Positions 7,216-14,116 of a DNA stretch of 14,116 bases are shown here, one piece after another. The DNA comes from an uncultured Clostridia bacterium (lineage in GTDB: Bacteria; Bacillota; Clostridia; Oscillospirales; Acutalibacteraceae). How positions within the stretch are numbered: position 1 is the first letter of the stretch; each line of letters opens with the position of its first letter. The translations under genes and the position numbers were made by a program. A model generated the notes under the pieces. It was given only the letters and a program-made list of their open reading frames with translations, had not been told where the DNA came from and did not search any database. The stretch spans positions 1-14,116 of the forward strand of contig CALAQQ010000195.1 of NCBI GenBank assembly GCA_937888485.1. Reading direction: 5' to 3'.

Positions 7216-7227
7216 AAACAAATGTTC
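7216..7227 (-). promoter_or_regulatory. Candidate LexA (SOS) box
   Basis: On the minus strand the site reads GAACATTTGTTT, one base from the Firmicute SOS pattern GAAC-N4-GTTC. It lies at or just after the expected recA start site (about 7228), where a repressor would block transcription. The placement in front of recA makes a chance match less likely. Confidence 0.55.
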
Positions 7228-7234
7228 TGTATGC

Positions 7235-7263
7235 ATTATATACCATTAACTTCAAAAAAGCAA
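7235..7263 (-). promoter_or_regulatory. Promoter of the recA operon
   Basis: On the minus strand TATAAT (7235-7240) is perfect and is preceded at 17 bp by TTGCTT (7258-7263), a weak -35. The expected start is near 7228, about 38 nt before the recA ATG. Confidence 0.6.
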
Positions 7264-7323
7264 GAGTATTTTTAAATATTTTTTGCAAAGTTGAAAATAA
7301 CGATAAAAAATATAAAAAAACAC

Positions 7324-7352
7324 TTGCAATTTGTGTTGCAATCTGTTAATAT
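7324..7352 (+). promoter_or_regulatory. Promoter of rpmB
   Basis: TTGCAA (7324-7329) and TAATAT (7347-7352) are 17 bp apart, giving a start near 7359 and a leader of about 30 nt. The region is A/T-rich and contains two further TTGCAA hexamers (7283-7288 and 7336-7341) and a 10-bp direct repeat ATCTGTTAAT (7341-7350 and 7356-7365). Confidence 0.55.
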
Positions 7353-7389
7353 ATCATCTGTTAATGAGTAAACAAAGGAGGTGTGACAC

Positions 7390-7578
7390 ATGGCAAAATG
7401 CGATTTCTGCGGTAAAGATGTGTCATTCGGCATTCAGGTTTCCCACTCACACAGACGTTCAAACAGAACATGGAAGCCCAACGTAAAGAGAGTTAAGGCT
7501 GTTGTTAACGGTACTCCCAAGAGAGTTCACGCTTGCACAAGATGCCTTCGCTCCGGTAAGGTTACAAGAGCCGTTTGA
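7390..7578 (+). CDS. rpmB: 50S ribosomal protein L28, zinc-binding form
   Basis: L28 is a small basic protein of the large ribosomal subunit. The 62-residue sequence begins MAKCDFCGKDVSFGIQVSHSHRRSNRTWKPN, the classic family start, and ends LRSGKVTRAV. Four cysteines in two CxxC pairs (Cys4/Cys7 and Cys49/Cys52) show the zinc-binding C+ form. An excellent AAAGGAGGTG sits just upstream. It is a single-gene unit with its own promoter and a UUCG terminator, divergent from recA. C+ ribosomal proteins are in some bacteria exchanged for cysteine-free copies under zinc shortage, but no Zur-like site is evident here. Confidence 0.98.
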   Translation: MAKCDFCGKDVSFGIQVSHSHRRSNRTWKPNVKRVKAVVNGTPKRVHACTRCLRSGKVTRAV

Positions 7579-7595
7579 TTTTAAACGCAATGATT

Positions 7596-7624
7596 AAGAG
7601 ACTGCTTCGGCAGTCTCTTTTTCT
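7596..7624 (+). terminator. Rho-independent terminator of rpmB
   Basis: A 10-bp perfect stem (AAGAGACTGC at 7596-7605 with its complement at 7610-7619) closes a stable C(UUCG)G loop and runs into a T-rich tract. It starts 17 bp after the rpmB stop. Confidence 0.93.
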
Positions 7625-7651
7625 TCTCTTTTGTGAGTTTTGCCGACATTA

Positions 7652-7679
7652 TTGTGTTTGATGTTTTTCAAAAACACAA
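7652..7679. repeat. Inverted repeat in the rpmB-dnaD spacer
   Basis: TTGTGTTT (7652-7659) is the inverted complement of AAACACAA (7672-7679), with a 12-base loop; a third related ACAAACACAA lies near 7716-7726. It has no T tract, so it is not a simple terminator. It lies upstream of the likely promoter of the next unit and could be an operator. Otherwise the A/T-rich spacer 7625-7800 holds only the promoter-like sequence. Confidence 0.35.
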
Positions 7680-7746
7680 CGTGTAGTGATTTATTACATT
7701 ATAATATAGAATATTGCACAAACACAATTTTTTTGCTTTTTTCTTA

Positions 7747-7775
7747 TTCCATTTCGGGCTGAAAAATTGTATAAT
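7747..7775 (+). promoter_or_regulatory. Possible promoter of the DnaD-like gene operon
   Basis: A perfect TATAAT (7770-7775) lies 37 bp before the ATG at 7813. The hexamer at 17-bp spacing (TTCCAT, 7747-7752) is a poor -35. A second TATAAT near 7700-7705 also lacks a clear -35. The call rests mostly on the -10. Confidence 0.35.
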
Positions 7776-7812
7776 TATATGTAATGCTAAATTTTCGAAA
7801 CGGAGAATTATT

Positions 7813-8811
7813 ATGAGCTATTCGGTCAACCCATCTCTTTTTAAGTCAATATTTGCCGTACCGACGGATATTGTGGACAAGCATATCCGACTTGCAAACG
7901 GTGACCAGCTTAAGGTATTGCTCTGGATTCTCCGCAATTCAACGGATAATCCGGATATAAATGAAATGTGTAAATCTCTCAAAATAAACCCATCCGACGC
8001 CGACGATTATCTTCAGTATTGGGTGCTGACGGGAGTGCTTTCCAAAAACGGTGAAACAGTTATCCCTTCACCCGTTGAAGTTAAAAAAGAAGAAAAAACA
8101 GCCGAAGTGAAAAAAGCGGATATCACACCCGTTGCTCCTTCAAAACCGTCAAGCAAAGAAATCCTTGAAAGAATTGAGGAATCACCCGAAATCGGACATC
8201 TTTTCAATGAGGCACAGAAGCTTCTCGGAAAAACAATCGGGTATGACGGTCAATGCACACTTCTGCTTCTCCACGACCACTACGGTCTGCCCACTGAAGT
8301 TTTATTCATGATGATAGACTATTGTGTTTCAATCGGCAAATCAAACTATGCTTATCTTGAGGCAGTCGGAAAAGATTGGGGTACAAGGGAAATCGACACT
8401 CTCGACAAAGCTGCGGAGCAGATTACAATTCTTAAAAAAGCTAATTCCGTATGGAAAGAATTTGCACAGAATGCAGGCATAAACAATCCCCGACCCACGG
8501 TTAAACAGACTGAATATCTGCGCCGTTGGAGTAACGAATGGAAATTCAGCATCAGCATGATTCTGCTTGCATACGAAGAAATGGCAAATCACACCTCAAA
8601 GCTCAGCATGGGTTACATAGATAAAATTCTCATAAATTGGCGTGATAAAGGATTTAAAACTCCCGCTGATGTTGAAAAGGCATCGGAGGAGCAAAAGAAT
8701 AATAAGCCTGTTTCCAAAACAAACTCCGGCAATGACGCATCATATGACCTTGATAAATTCATGCAGGATTCGCTTCACGGCGAGCTGAAATACGAAAGGA
8801 AGAAAAAATAA
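7813..8811 (+). CDS. DnaD-domain replication initiation protein
   Basis: The 332-residue product looks like a primosome protein of the DnaD/DnaB family of Firmicutes, which helps bring the replicative helicase to DNA. Residues 1-85 form a winged-helix-like start (LKVLLWILRNSTDNPDINEMCKSLKINPSDADDYLQYWVLTGVL). A charged, proline-containing linker follows (about 86-115). Then come two DnaD domains: about 120-200 (LLGKTIGYDG...YGLPTEVLFMMIDYC...SNYAYLEAVGKDW) and about 228-292 with the typical YIDKILINWRDKGFKTPADVEKA. The tail is lysine-rich. The ATG at 7813 follows GGAG and starts MSYSVNPSLF; an upstream in-frame ATG would give an unlikely hydrophobic extension over the promoter. The stop overlaps the next ATG (TAATG), and that gene encodes a helicase-loader ATPase, so the pair parallels DnaB-DnaI of Bacillus subtilis. 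Confidence 0.85.
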   Translation: MSYSVNPSLFKSIFAVPTDIVDKHIRLANGDQLKVLLWILRNSTDNPDINEMCKSLKINPSDADDYLQYWVLTGVLSKNGETVIPSPVEVKKEEKTAEVKKADITPVAPSKPSSKEILERIEESPEIGHLFNEAQKLLGKTIGYDGQCTLLLLHDHYGLPTEVLFMMIDYCVSIGKSNYAYLEAVGKDWGTREIDTLDKAAEQITILKKANSVWKEFAQNAGINNPRPTVKQTEYLRRWSNEWKFSISMILLAYEEMANHTSKLSMGYIDKILINWRDKGFKTPADVEKASEEQKNNKPVSKTNSGNDASYDLDKFMQDSLHGELKYERKKK

Positions 8812-9785
8812 TGAGTTACAGCAATCAGATCTATATAAAAGCTGCGCAGACTCTTGAAAAAAGGCGCAAAAAAGCCGAGCGTATTCAGCTTGCAAGAAAG
8901 CTTGAAATTTCGGAGAAAATTCCCGAAATTACAAAGTATGAAGCAGAGCTTGCTCAAACGGGTCTTGCAGTCATAAAAGGAATCGGCATGGGCGAGAATG
9001 CCGAGGAATATATAAATCAGCTTTCAAAAATCAACCTTGCAATTCAGGACAACATAAAGAAGCTTCTTTCCGCCAACGGATATTCCGAAGATTATCTTGA
9101 AACTCCTTACACCTGCAAAAAATGCAATGATACGGGGTTTTCGGGCGGTTATGTCTGTGAATGCAGAAAAGCACTTCTGAAAGAAACCGCAAAGCAGGAG
9201 CTTGCAGCTGTTTCCGCAAGTGCAAAATGCACCTTTGATAATTTTGATATAAATTATTATCCCCTGCCCGTTGACCAGAATCTTGGCATATCTCCTCAGA
9301 GCAGAATGAAAAGCGTTGCGGAATACTGCAAATGCTACGCCGAGGATTTTGACAGCGAATCCGAAAGCCTTTATATGCACGGCGCAACGGGTCTGGGCAA
9401 AACACATCTTTCACTTGCGATTGCAAATGTTGTTACCGAAAAAGGATATAATGTTATTTATGATTCGGCACAGAATATTTTTTCTTCCCTCGAAAGAGAA
9501 AAATTCGGTTATTCGGGTAACGGTGAAAGAGAAAAAGAGCTTCTCGACTGCGATTTGCTCATAATCGATGACCTCGGCTCTGAATTTGCAACAAGTTTTA
9601 CCACATCTGCGCTTTATAACATCATCAACACAAGAATCAATCGCTCAAAGCCCGTTATTATCAGCACAAACCTTACCGAAACGGAGCTTGAAGACAAATA
9701 CACACAAAGAGTCACTTCCAGAATAATAGGCAATTATGTTTCTCTGTTATTCCTCGGAAAAGATATAAGACAGCTCAAGAAATAA
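8811..9785 (+). CDS. DnaC/DnaI-type helicase loader ATPase
   Basis: This AAA+ ATPase probably loads the replicative helicase. The 324-residue protein has a helical N-terminal region, then a zinc-binding cluster (Cys102, Cys105, Cys116, Cys118 in CKKCNDTGFSGGYVCEC) as in DnaI. The ATPase domain follows: Walker A GATGLGKT at 191-198, Walker B LLIIDD at 249-254, sensor I STN at 285-287 and the arginine-bearing YTQRVTSRI near 297-305. IstB of transposons shares this fold, but the zinc cluster, the partner gene and the absence of a transposase argue for a chromosomal loader. It starts on the last base of the preceding stop, with AGGA upstream, so the two are translated together. Gene names dnaC or dnaI are both used for relatives; I leave the symbol open. 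Confidence 0.88.
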   Translation: MSYSNQIYIKAAQTLEKRRKKAERIQLARKLEISEKIPEITKYEAELAQTGLAVIKGIGMGENAEEYINQLSKINLAIQDNIKKLLSANGYSEDYLETPYTCKKCNDTGFSGGYVCECRKALLKETAKQELAAVSASAKCTFDNFDINYYPLPVDQNLGISPQSRMKSVAEYCKCYAEDFDSESESLYMHGATGLGKTHLSLAIANVVTEKGYNVIYDSAQNIFSSLEREKFGYSGNGEREKELLDCDLLIIDDLGSEFATSFTTSALYNIINTRINRSKPVIISTNLTETELEDKYTQRVTSRIIGNYVSLLFLGKDIRQLKK

Positions 9786-9797
9786 GGAGAGAAAATA

Positions 9798-11969
9798 ATG
9801 GATATTATTCAGGAACTTACCACTCATTTCGGTCTGCAGAAATGGCAGGTTGAAAACACAGTTAATCTTATCGATGAAGGTAACACCATTCCGTTTATTG
9901 CACGATACAGAAAAGAAGCTCACGGCACACTTGACGACCAGGTTATCAGAGAGCTTTCCGAAAAGCTTGAATATCTCAGAAACCTTGATAAACGCCGTGA
10001 AGAAGTGCGTTCTTCAATCGAAGCTCAGGAAAAACTGACAGATGAAATCTCTGCAAAGCTTGACGCTGCTTCAACTCTGGCGGAAATCGAAGATATTTAC
10101 AGACCTTTCCGTCCCAAGAGAAAAACAAGAGCATCCGTTGCAAGAGAAAAAGGTCTCGAACCCCTTGCAGATGCAATTTATGCACAGAATGCTGATTCCG
10201 CAGCCCCCATTGAGCTTGCAGAAAGCTTTATCGACCCCGAAAAAGGCGTTGAAACAGCAGAGGATGCACTCAAAGGCGCACTTGATATTATTGCAGAAAA
10301 CATTTCGGACGATGCGGATATCCGCCGCAGACTCCGTAACCTTTTCAGCGTTATCGGCGTTGTTACATCAACTGCAACTGACAAAGATGCAGACAGTGTA
10401 TATACAATGTATTATGAATATTCCGAACCCGTCAAAACAATTGCAGGTCACAGAGTTCTTGCAATCGACAGAGGCGAAAAAGAAAAGTTTCTCAAAGTCA
10501 GCGTTACACTTGATGCAGTCAAAGCATCGAATGTTATCATAAGCGCAACTCTCAATCCCGAGGGTTCACCATGCACGGAAGCTGTCCGTGAAGCCGGCGA
10601 AGATGCATATAACAGACTGATTTATCCTTCAATCGAGCGAGAAATCAGAAATATGCTCACGGAAAATGCCGCCGCAAGTGCAATCAAGGTTTTTGCTCTC
10701 AACACCAAGGAGCTTCTTCTTGCACCTCCCGTCAAGGGCAAGGTTGTTATCGGTCTTGACCCCGGTTACAGAACAGGCTGCAAGGTTGCCGTTGTTGCAC
10801 CGACGGGAAAGGTTCTTGATACCGGCGTTATCTATGTTACTCACTCCGAAGCGCAAAGAAATCAGGCAAAAGAGCTTATCAAAAAGCTTATTGCAAAGCA
10901 TAACGTAAACTGCATTTCAATCGGCAACGGTACAGCTTCAAAAGAAACCGAAATCTTTGCCGCAGAAGTTCTCCGTGAAATTGATGCAGAGGTTTCATAT
11001 ATGGTAGTCAGCGAAGCCGGTGCTTCGGTTTATTCGGCGTCAAAGCTTGCCGCACAGGAATTCCCTCAGTACGATGTTTCACTCAGAAGCGCCGTTTCCA
11101 TCGCAAGACGTCTTCAGGACCCCCTTGCAGAGCTTGTTAAGATTGACCCGAAGGCAATCGGTGTCGGTCAATATCAGCATGATATGCCCCCGAAAGAGCT
11201 CGACGCAGCACTTGACGGCGTTATTGAGGATGCGGTTAACTCGGTAGGCGTTGACCTCAACACAGCTTCTGCTCCCCTTCTTTCAAGAGTTTCGGGCATC
11301 AATTCAACTGTTGCTAAAAACATCGTCGATTTCAGAGATGAAAACGGCGAATTCAAAGAGCGTTCACAGCTCAAAAAAGTTCCCAAACTCGGCGCAAAGG
11401 CATTCGAGCAGTGCGCAGGCTTTTTAAGAGTTCCCGAAAGCAAGAATGTTCTTGATAACACAGGCGTTCACCCTGAAAGTTATTCGGCGGCAAAGGATTT
11501 GCTTAAGCTTTTCTCATATTCGCTTGATGATATCGGAACAGAAAAAATCAAGGATATCACATCGGCGGTTGAATCTCTCGGCGAAGAAAAGGTTGCGGAA
11601 AAGCTCGGTATCGGTGTTCCCACTCTTAAGGACATCGTCAAAGAACTCATTCAGCCTGCAAGAGACCCCAGAGATGAGCTTCCTCCTCCGATGCTCCGCA
11701 CGGATGTTATGGACATTAAAGACCTTGTTCCCGGCATGGAACTCAAAGGCACGGTCAGAAACGTTATCGATTTCGGTGCTTTCATCGATATCGGCGTTCA
11801 TCAGGACGGACTTGTTCATATTTCGCAGATAACAAACAAATACATCAAGCATCCCTCAGAGGTTCTCAAGGTCGGACAGATTGTTACCGTCTGGGTTATT
11901 GCCGCAGACGCCGCTAAAAAGAGAATTTCCCTTACAATGAAAGAGCCCAAAACGGAGGAAAACAAATAA
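9798..11969 (+). CDS. tex: Tex family RNA-binding S1 protein
   Basis: Tex is a cytosolic nucleic-acid-binding protein related to eukaryotic Spt6, linked to transcription and to toxin gene expression in some pathogens. The 723-residue product has normal length. The helical Tex N-terminal region contains IPFIARYRKEAHGTLDDQVIREL and EDIYRPFRPKRKTRA. A YqgF-like RNase H fold begins near residue 316 (VIGLDPGYRTGCKVAVV). Helix-hairpin-helix motifs follow at about 485-555 (LNTASAPLLSRVSGI...LKKVPKLGAKAFEQCAGFLRV). A C-terminal S1 domain lies at about 643-718 (GMELKGTVRNVIDFGAFIDIGVHQDGLVHISQI). It starts 12 bp after the loader ATPase with an AGGAGAG site, and ends 2 bp before the MATE gene, so it is in mid-operon. 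A functional link to the neighbours is not evident. Confidence 0.96.
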   Translation: MDIIQELTTHFGLQKWQVENTVNLIDEGNTIPFIARYRKEAHGTLDDQVIRELSEKLEYLRNLDKRREEVRSSIEAQEKLTDEISAKLDAASTLAEIEDIYRPFRPKRKTRASVAREKGLEPLADAIYAQNADSAAPIELAESFIDPEKGVETAEDALKGALDIIAENISDDADIRRRLRNLFSVIGVVTSTATDKDADSVYTMYYEYSEPVKTIAGHRVLAIDRGEKEKFLKVSVTLDAVKASNVIISATLNPEGSPCTEAVREAGEDAYNRLIYPSIEREIRNMLTENAAASAIKVFALNTKELLLAPPVKGKVVIGLDPGYRTGCKVAVVAPTGKVLDTGVIYVTHSEAQRNQAKELIKKLIAKHNVNCISIGNGTASKETEIFAAEVLREIDAEVSYMVVSEAGASVYSASKLAAQEFPQYDVSLRSAVSIARRLQDPLAELVKIDPKAIGVGQYQHDMPPKELDAALDGVIEDAVNSVGVDLNTASAPLLSRVSGINSTVAKNIVDFRDENGEFKERSQLKKVPKLGAKAFEQCAGFLRVPESKNVLDNTGVHPESYSAAKDLLKLFSYSLDDIGTEKIKDITSAVESLGEEKVAEKLGIGVPTLKDIVKELIQPARDPRDELPPPMLRTDVMDIKDLVPGMELKGTVRNVIDFGAFIDIGVHQDGLVHISQITNKYIKHPSEVLKVGQIVTVWVIAADAAKKRISLTMKEPKTEENK

Positions 11970-11971
11970 AA

Positions 11972-13330
11972 ATGGCAGATAAATTCAGACAGGACCTGAC
12001 ACAGGGAAGTGTCGGTAAACAGCTTATTAAATTCTCAATTCCCTTTTTGCTTTCAAATCTTCTTCAGGCGTTTTATTCCGTCGCCGACATGATTATCGTC
12101 GGCAGACTCTGCGGCACTCACGGCATTACGGGCGTTAACATCGGAAGCCAGATAAACATTCTCGTTACGGGCGCGGCATTCGGTCTTGCAGTCGGCGGAA
12201 CAGTTCTTATTGCGCAGTACGGCGGCGCAAAGAAATTTGATGAGCAAAGGAAAACCATCGGAACGCTTTTCACTGCATACATGATTCTTGCAGTTATATG
12301 CACAGCCGTTATGCTTCTTCTCGGTGACACATTGTTAAAGCTTCTCAACACTCCCGAGGTTGCATATACCGAAGCATTCAATTATTATATGATTTGCATG
12401 AGCGGACTCGTTTTCATGTTTGCATATAACGTTATCAGTGCAATCCTCAGAGGTATGGGCGACTCAAAAAGACCGCTTTATTTCGTTCTCATTGCAACAA
12501 TAGTCAACATAATCTTTGATATTATACTTGTAGGTCCGTTCAAAATGGGTGCGGCAGGTGCGGCATATGCAACAGTCGGCGCGCAGGCACTCAGCGTTGT
12601 TCTTTCTCTTATTTATCTTGCAAAAAACCATTTCTTTGTCGGATATAAAAAGAGCGATTTCAGGATTGACGGGACAAAAATGAAAATGCTTCTCAAGCTC
12701 GGACTTCCTTCGTCCGTTCAGCAGGTTGTTGTTTCATTTTCTTTCCTTACTCTTACTGCACTTGTCAACTCACTCCCCAATGCAGATATCGCATCGGCAT
12801 GCCAGGGAATCGGCGGCAAAGTGAACTCTTTCGCAATTCTTCCCGCCCTTGCAATGAGCAGTGCCGTTTCATCAATGGCAGGTCAGAATATCGGCGCAGG
12901 AGATGCAAAAAGAGCAAAGAAAACCATGCTAACGGGTATGGGAATCGCCTTTGCGATATCGATGGTTGTTTTCGTTATCGTTCAGCTTTTCCCTCAGCAG
13001 ATTATTTCGCTTTTCGACACAAACGAGGAGGTTCTGAAAGTCGGTGCGGATTACATGAGATTCATTGCACTTGACTATATTTTCGTTCCGTTTGTTTTCT
13101 GCATGAACGGTCTTGCAATCGGTGCGGGCTACACAAATTTTGCTTTGTTCAACGCCTGCTTCAGTTCAATTCTCGTCAGAGTTCCGTTTGCATATCTTGT
13201 TGTTAATCTCACAAACCTCGGATTCAACGGAATCGGTCTTGCAACGGGTCTTGCTTCTGCAGCTTCAATCATCGTGGGCGCAATTTTCGTTGCAAGCGGC
13301 AAATGGAAAAACCCAAAAATCAAGATCTAA
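11972..13330 (+). CDS. MATE family efflux transporter
   Basis: This is an integral membrane antiporter of the multidrug and toxic compound extrusion family, which exports organic cations or drugs using Na+ or H+ gradients. The 452-residue protein fits twelve membrane helices in two MatE repeats. It starts with the charged MADKFRQDLTQGSVGKQL. The first repeat has FSIPFLLSNLLQAFYSVADMIIVGRL and ILRGMGDSKRPL; the second begins near LLKLGLPSSVQQVVVSFSFLTLTALVNSL and includes GQNIGAGDAKRAKK. The ATG is 2 bp after the tex stop and uses a GGAGG inside the tex end, about 12 nt away. No terminator follows; a new promoter begins 6 bp after the stop. The substrate cannot be told from the sequence. Confidence 0.94.
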   Translation: MADKFRQDLTQGSVGKQLIKFSIPFLLSNLLQAFYSVADMIIVGRLCGTHGITGVNIGSQINILVTGAAFGLAVGGTVLIAQYGGAKKFDEQRKTIGTLFTAYMILAVICTAVMLLLGDTLLKLLNTPEVAYTEAFNYYMICMSGLVFMFAYNVISAILRGMGDSKRPLYFVLIATIVNIIFDIILVGPFKMGAAGAAYATVGAQALSVVLSLIYLAKNHFFVGYKKSDFRIDGTKMKMLLKLGLPSSVQQVVVSFSFLTLTALVNSLPNADIASACQGIGGKVNSFAILPALAMSSAVSSMAGQNIGAGDAKRAKKTMLTGMGIAFAISMVVFVIVQLFPQQIISLFDTNEEVLKVGADYMRFIALDYIFVPFVFCMNGLAIGAGYTNFALFNACFSSILVRVPFAYLVVNLTNLGFNGIGLATGLASAASIIVGAIFVASGKWKNPKIKI

Positions 13331-13335
13331 ATTTA

Positions 13336-13364
13336 TTGACAAATATTGTATTATATAATAGAAT
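13336..13364 (+). promoter_or_regulatory. Promoter of the IMP cyclohydrolase gene
   Basis: A perfect TTGACA (13336-13341) and TAGAAT (13359-13364) are 17 bp apart. The start should be near 13371, giving a leader of only about 25 nt, too short for a purine riboswitch. Confidence 0.7.
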
Positions 13365-13395
13365 TATTTATATGATTTTTGAAAGGAAGATATAA

Positions 13396-14115
13396 ATGGG
13401 CATTTACGAAATCAACAACATGGGCGAGCTTATCAAGGATAACACATATGTCGGAAGAGGCATCGTTATCGGTAAGAGCGCAGACGGCAAAAAGGCTGTT
13501 ACAGCTTATTTCATCATGGGAAGAAGCGAAAACAGCAGAAACAGAGTTTTCATTGAAAACGGTGATGAAATCGTTATTCATCCCTTTGATGCTTCAAAGG
13601 TTGAAGATCCCTCACTCATCATCTATTCCCCCATCAGAATTCACGAAAACAATCTCATCGTTACCAACGGCGACCAGACCGACACCGTTTATGACTTCCT
13701 TAAAAACGGAAAGACTTTTGAGCAGGCTCTCGAAACAAGAGAATTTGAGCCCGATTCACCTAACTGGACTCCCAGAATCAGCGGCATGATGACATTTGCA
13801 GACGGCAATTTCTCATATAAAATGAGCATTCTTAAAAGTGCCGATGCTGAAGGCACTGCATGCAACAGATATACATTCTCATATCCTTCACTTGCAGGTC
13901 TCGGTCATTTTATCCACACATATAATCACGACGGCAATCCCATTCCCACATTCACAGGTGAACCCGAAAGAGTTGCTGTTCCCGATGATATCGATGAATT
14001 TACAAATCTTATCTGGGAAAACCTCAATGAACAGAACAAGATTTCGCTTTATGTACGTTATATTGACCTTGAAACAGGCAAGTATGACAGCAGAATGATT
14101 AACAAGAATAAATAA
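13396..14115 (+). CDS. IMP cyclohydrolase, PurO family
   Basis: It closes the ring of FAICAR to give inosine monophosphate, the last step of purine synthesis. The 239-residue sequence is not PurH-like but matches the stand-alone IMP cyclohydrolase family first known from archaeal PurO. It has the N-terminal GRGIVIGKSADGKKAV, then MGRSENSRNR near 41-50, FDASKVEDPSLIIYSPIR (64-81), NGDQTD (91-96), FEPDSPNWTPRISG (117-130) and HTYNHDG near 174-180. The ATG follows GAAAGGAAG. It has its own promoter after the MATE gene and ends in TAA one base from the window edge, so what follows is unseen. In bacteria with this enzyme a separate AICAR formyltransferase is expected, often next door. I am sure of the family and fairly sure of the reaction. 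Confidence 0.88.
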   Translation: MGIYEINNMGELIKDNTYVGRGIVIGKSADGKKAVTAYFIMGRSENSRNRVFIENGDEIVIHPFDASKVEDPSLIIYSPIRIHENNLIVTNGDQTDTVYDFLKNGKTFEQALETREFEPDSPNWTPRISGMMTFADGNFSYKMSILKSADAEGTACNRYTFSYPSLAGLGHFIHTYNHDGNPIPTFTGEPERVAVPDDIDEFTNLIWENLNEQNKISLYVRYIDLETGKYDSRMINKNK

Positions 14116-14116
14116 G

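Noticed and set aside
8811..9785. IstB of an IS21-type insertion sequence
   Set aside because: No istA transposase or terminal repeats are present, and the protein has a DnaI-like zinc cluster and a DnaD-domain partner.
13331..13395. Purine riboswitch before the IMP cyclohydrolase gene
   Set aside because: The leader after the predicted start is only about 25 nt and has no riboswitch-like fold.
1..14116. CRISPR array, tRNA or rRNA genes, prophage or integrative element
   Set aside because: No regularly spaced repeats, no tRNA-like or rRNA-like segments, and no integrase, transposase or phage structural genes were seen on either strand.

Overview
The window looks like chromosomal DNA from a low-to-moderate GC member of the Bacillota, most likely Clostridia of the Oscillospirales/Ruminococcaceae type. 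This rests on strong GGAGG ribosome binding sites, TTGaca/TATAAT promoters with 17-bp spacing, a cysteine T-box riboswitch, a Bacillus-type SOS box, a DnaD/DnaI-like helicase-loader pair, and a stand-alone IMP cyclohydrolase. Species cannot be named from the sequence. Almost everything is core housekeeping. The one irregular place is the left edge.

Layout. Positions 1-545 hold a possible gene tail, a strong terminator, a promoter, and a short plus-strand gene resembling the N-terminal part of a LURP-one-like (Tubby C-like) protein. That gene runs tail-to-tail into a PfkB sugar kinase that stops just before its catalytic DTTGAGD motif. Both genes lose their 3' parts within about 40 bp of each other, so a deletion, rearrangement or assembly join is likely there. 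Positions 538-3583 are a minus-strand cysteine operon: promoter, Cys-specific T-box leader, serine acetyltransferase (epsC/cysE type), cysS, and the truncated kinase. Positions 3567-7263 are a second minus-strand operon, recA-recX-rimO-pgsA, with 1-bp gaps or short overlaps and a LexA-like box just downstream of the recA -10.

From 7324 rightward everything is on the plus strand. rpmB (zinc-type L28) has its own promoter and a UUCG terminator. A second unit carries a DnaD-domain protein, a DnaC/DnaI-type ATPase, tex and a MATE transporter, tightly packed (1-bp overlap, then 12-bp and 2-bp gaps). A new promoter right after the MATE gene drives an IMP cyclohydrolase of the PurO family, which ends one base before the window does.

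How the genes work together. Uncharged tRNA-Cys should switch on both cysteine precursor synthesis (O-acetylserine) and tRNA-Cys charging. DNA damage should derepress recA and its modulator recX, with rimO and pgsA riding along. The DnaD-like and DnaC-like proteins probably load the replicative helicase. The window shows no CRISPR array, transposase, phage gene, rRNA or tRNA, and I found no convincing new multi-gene system.
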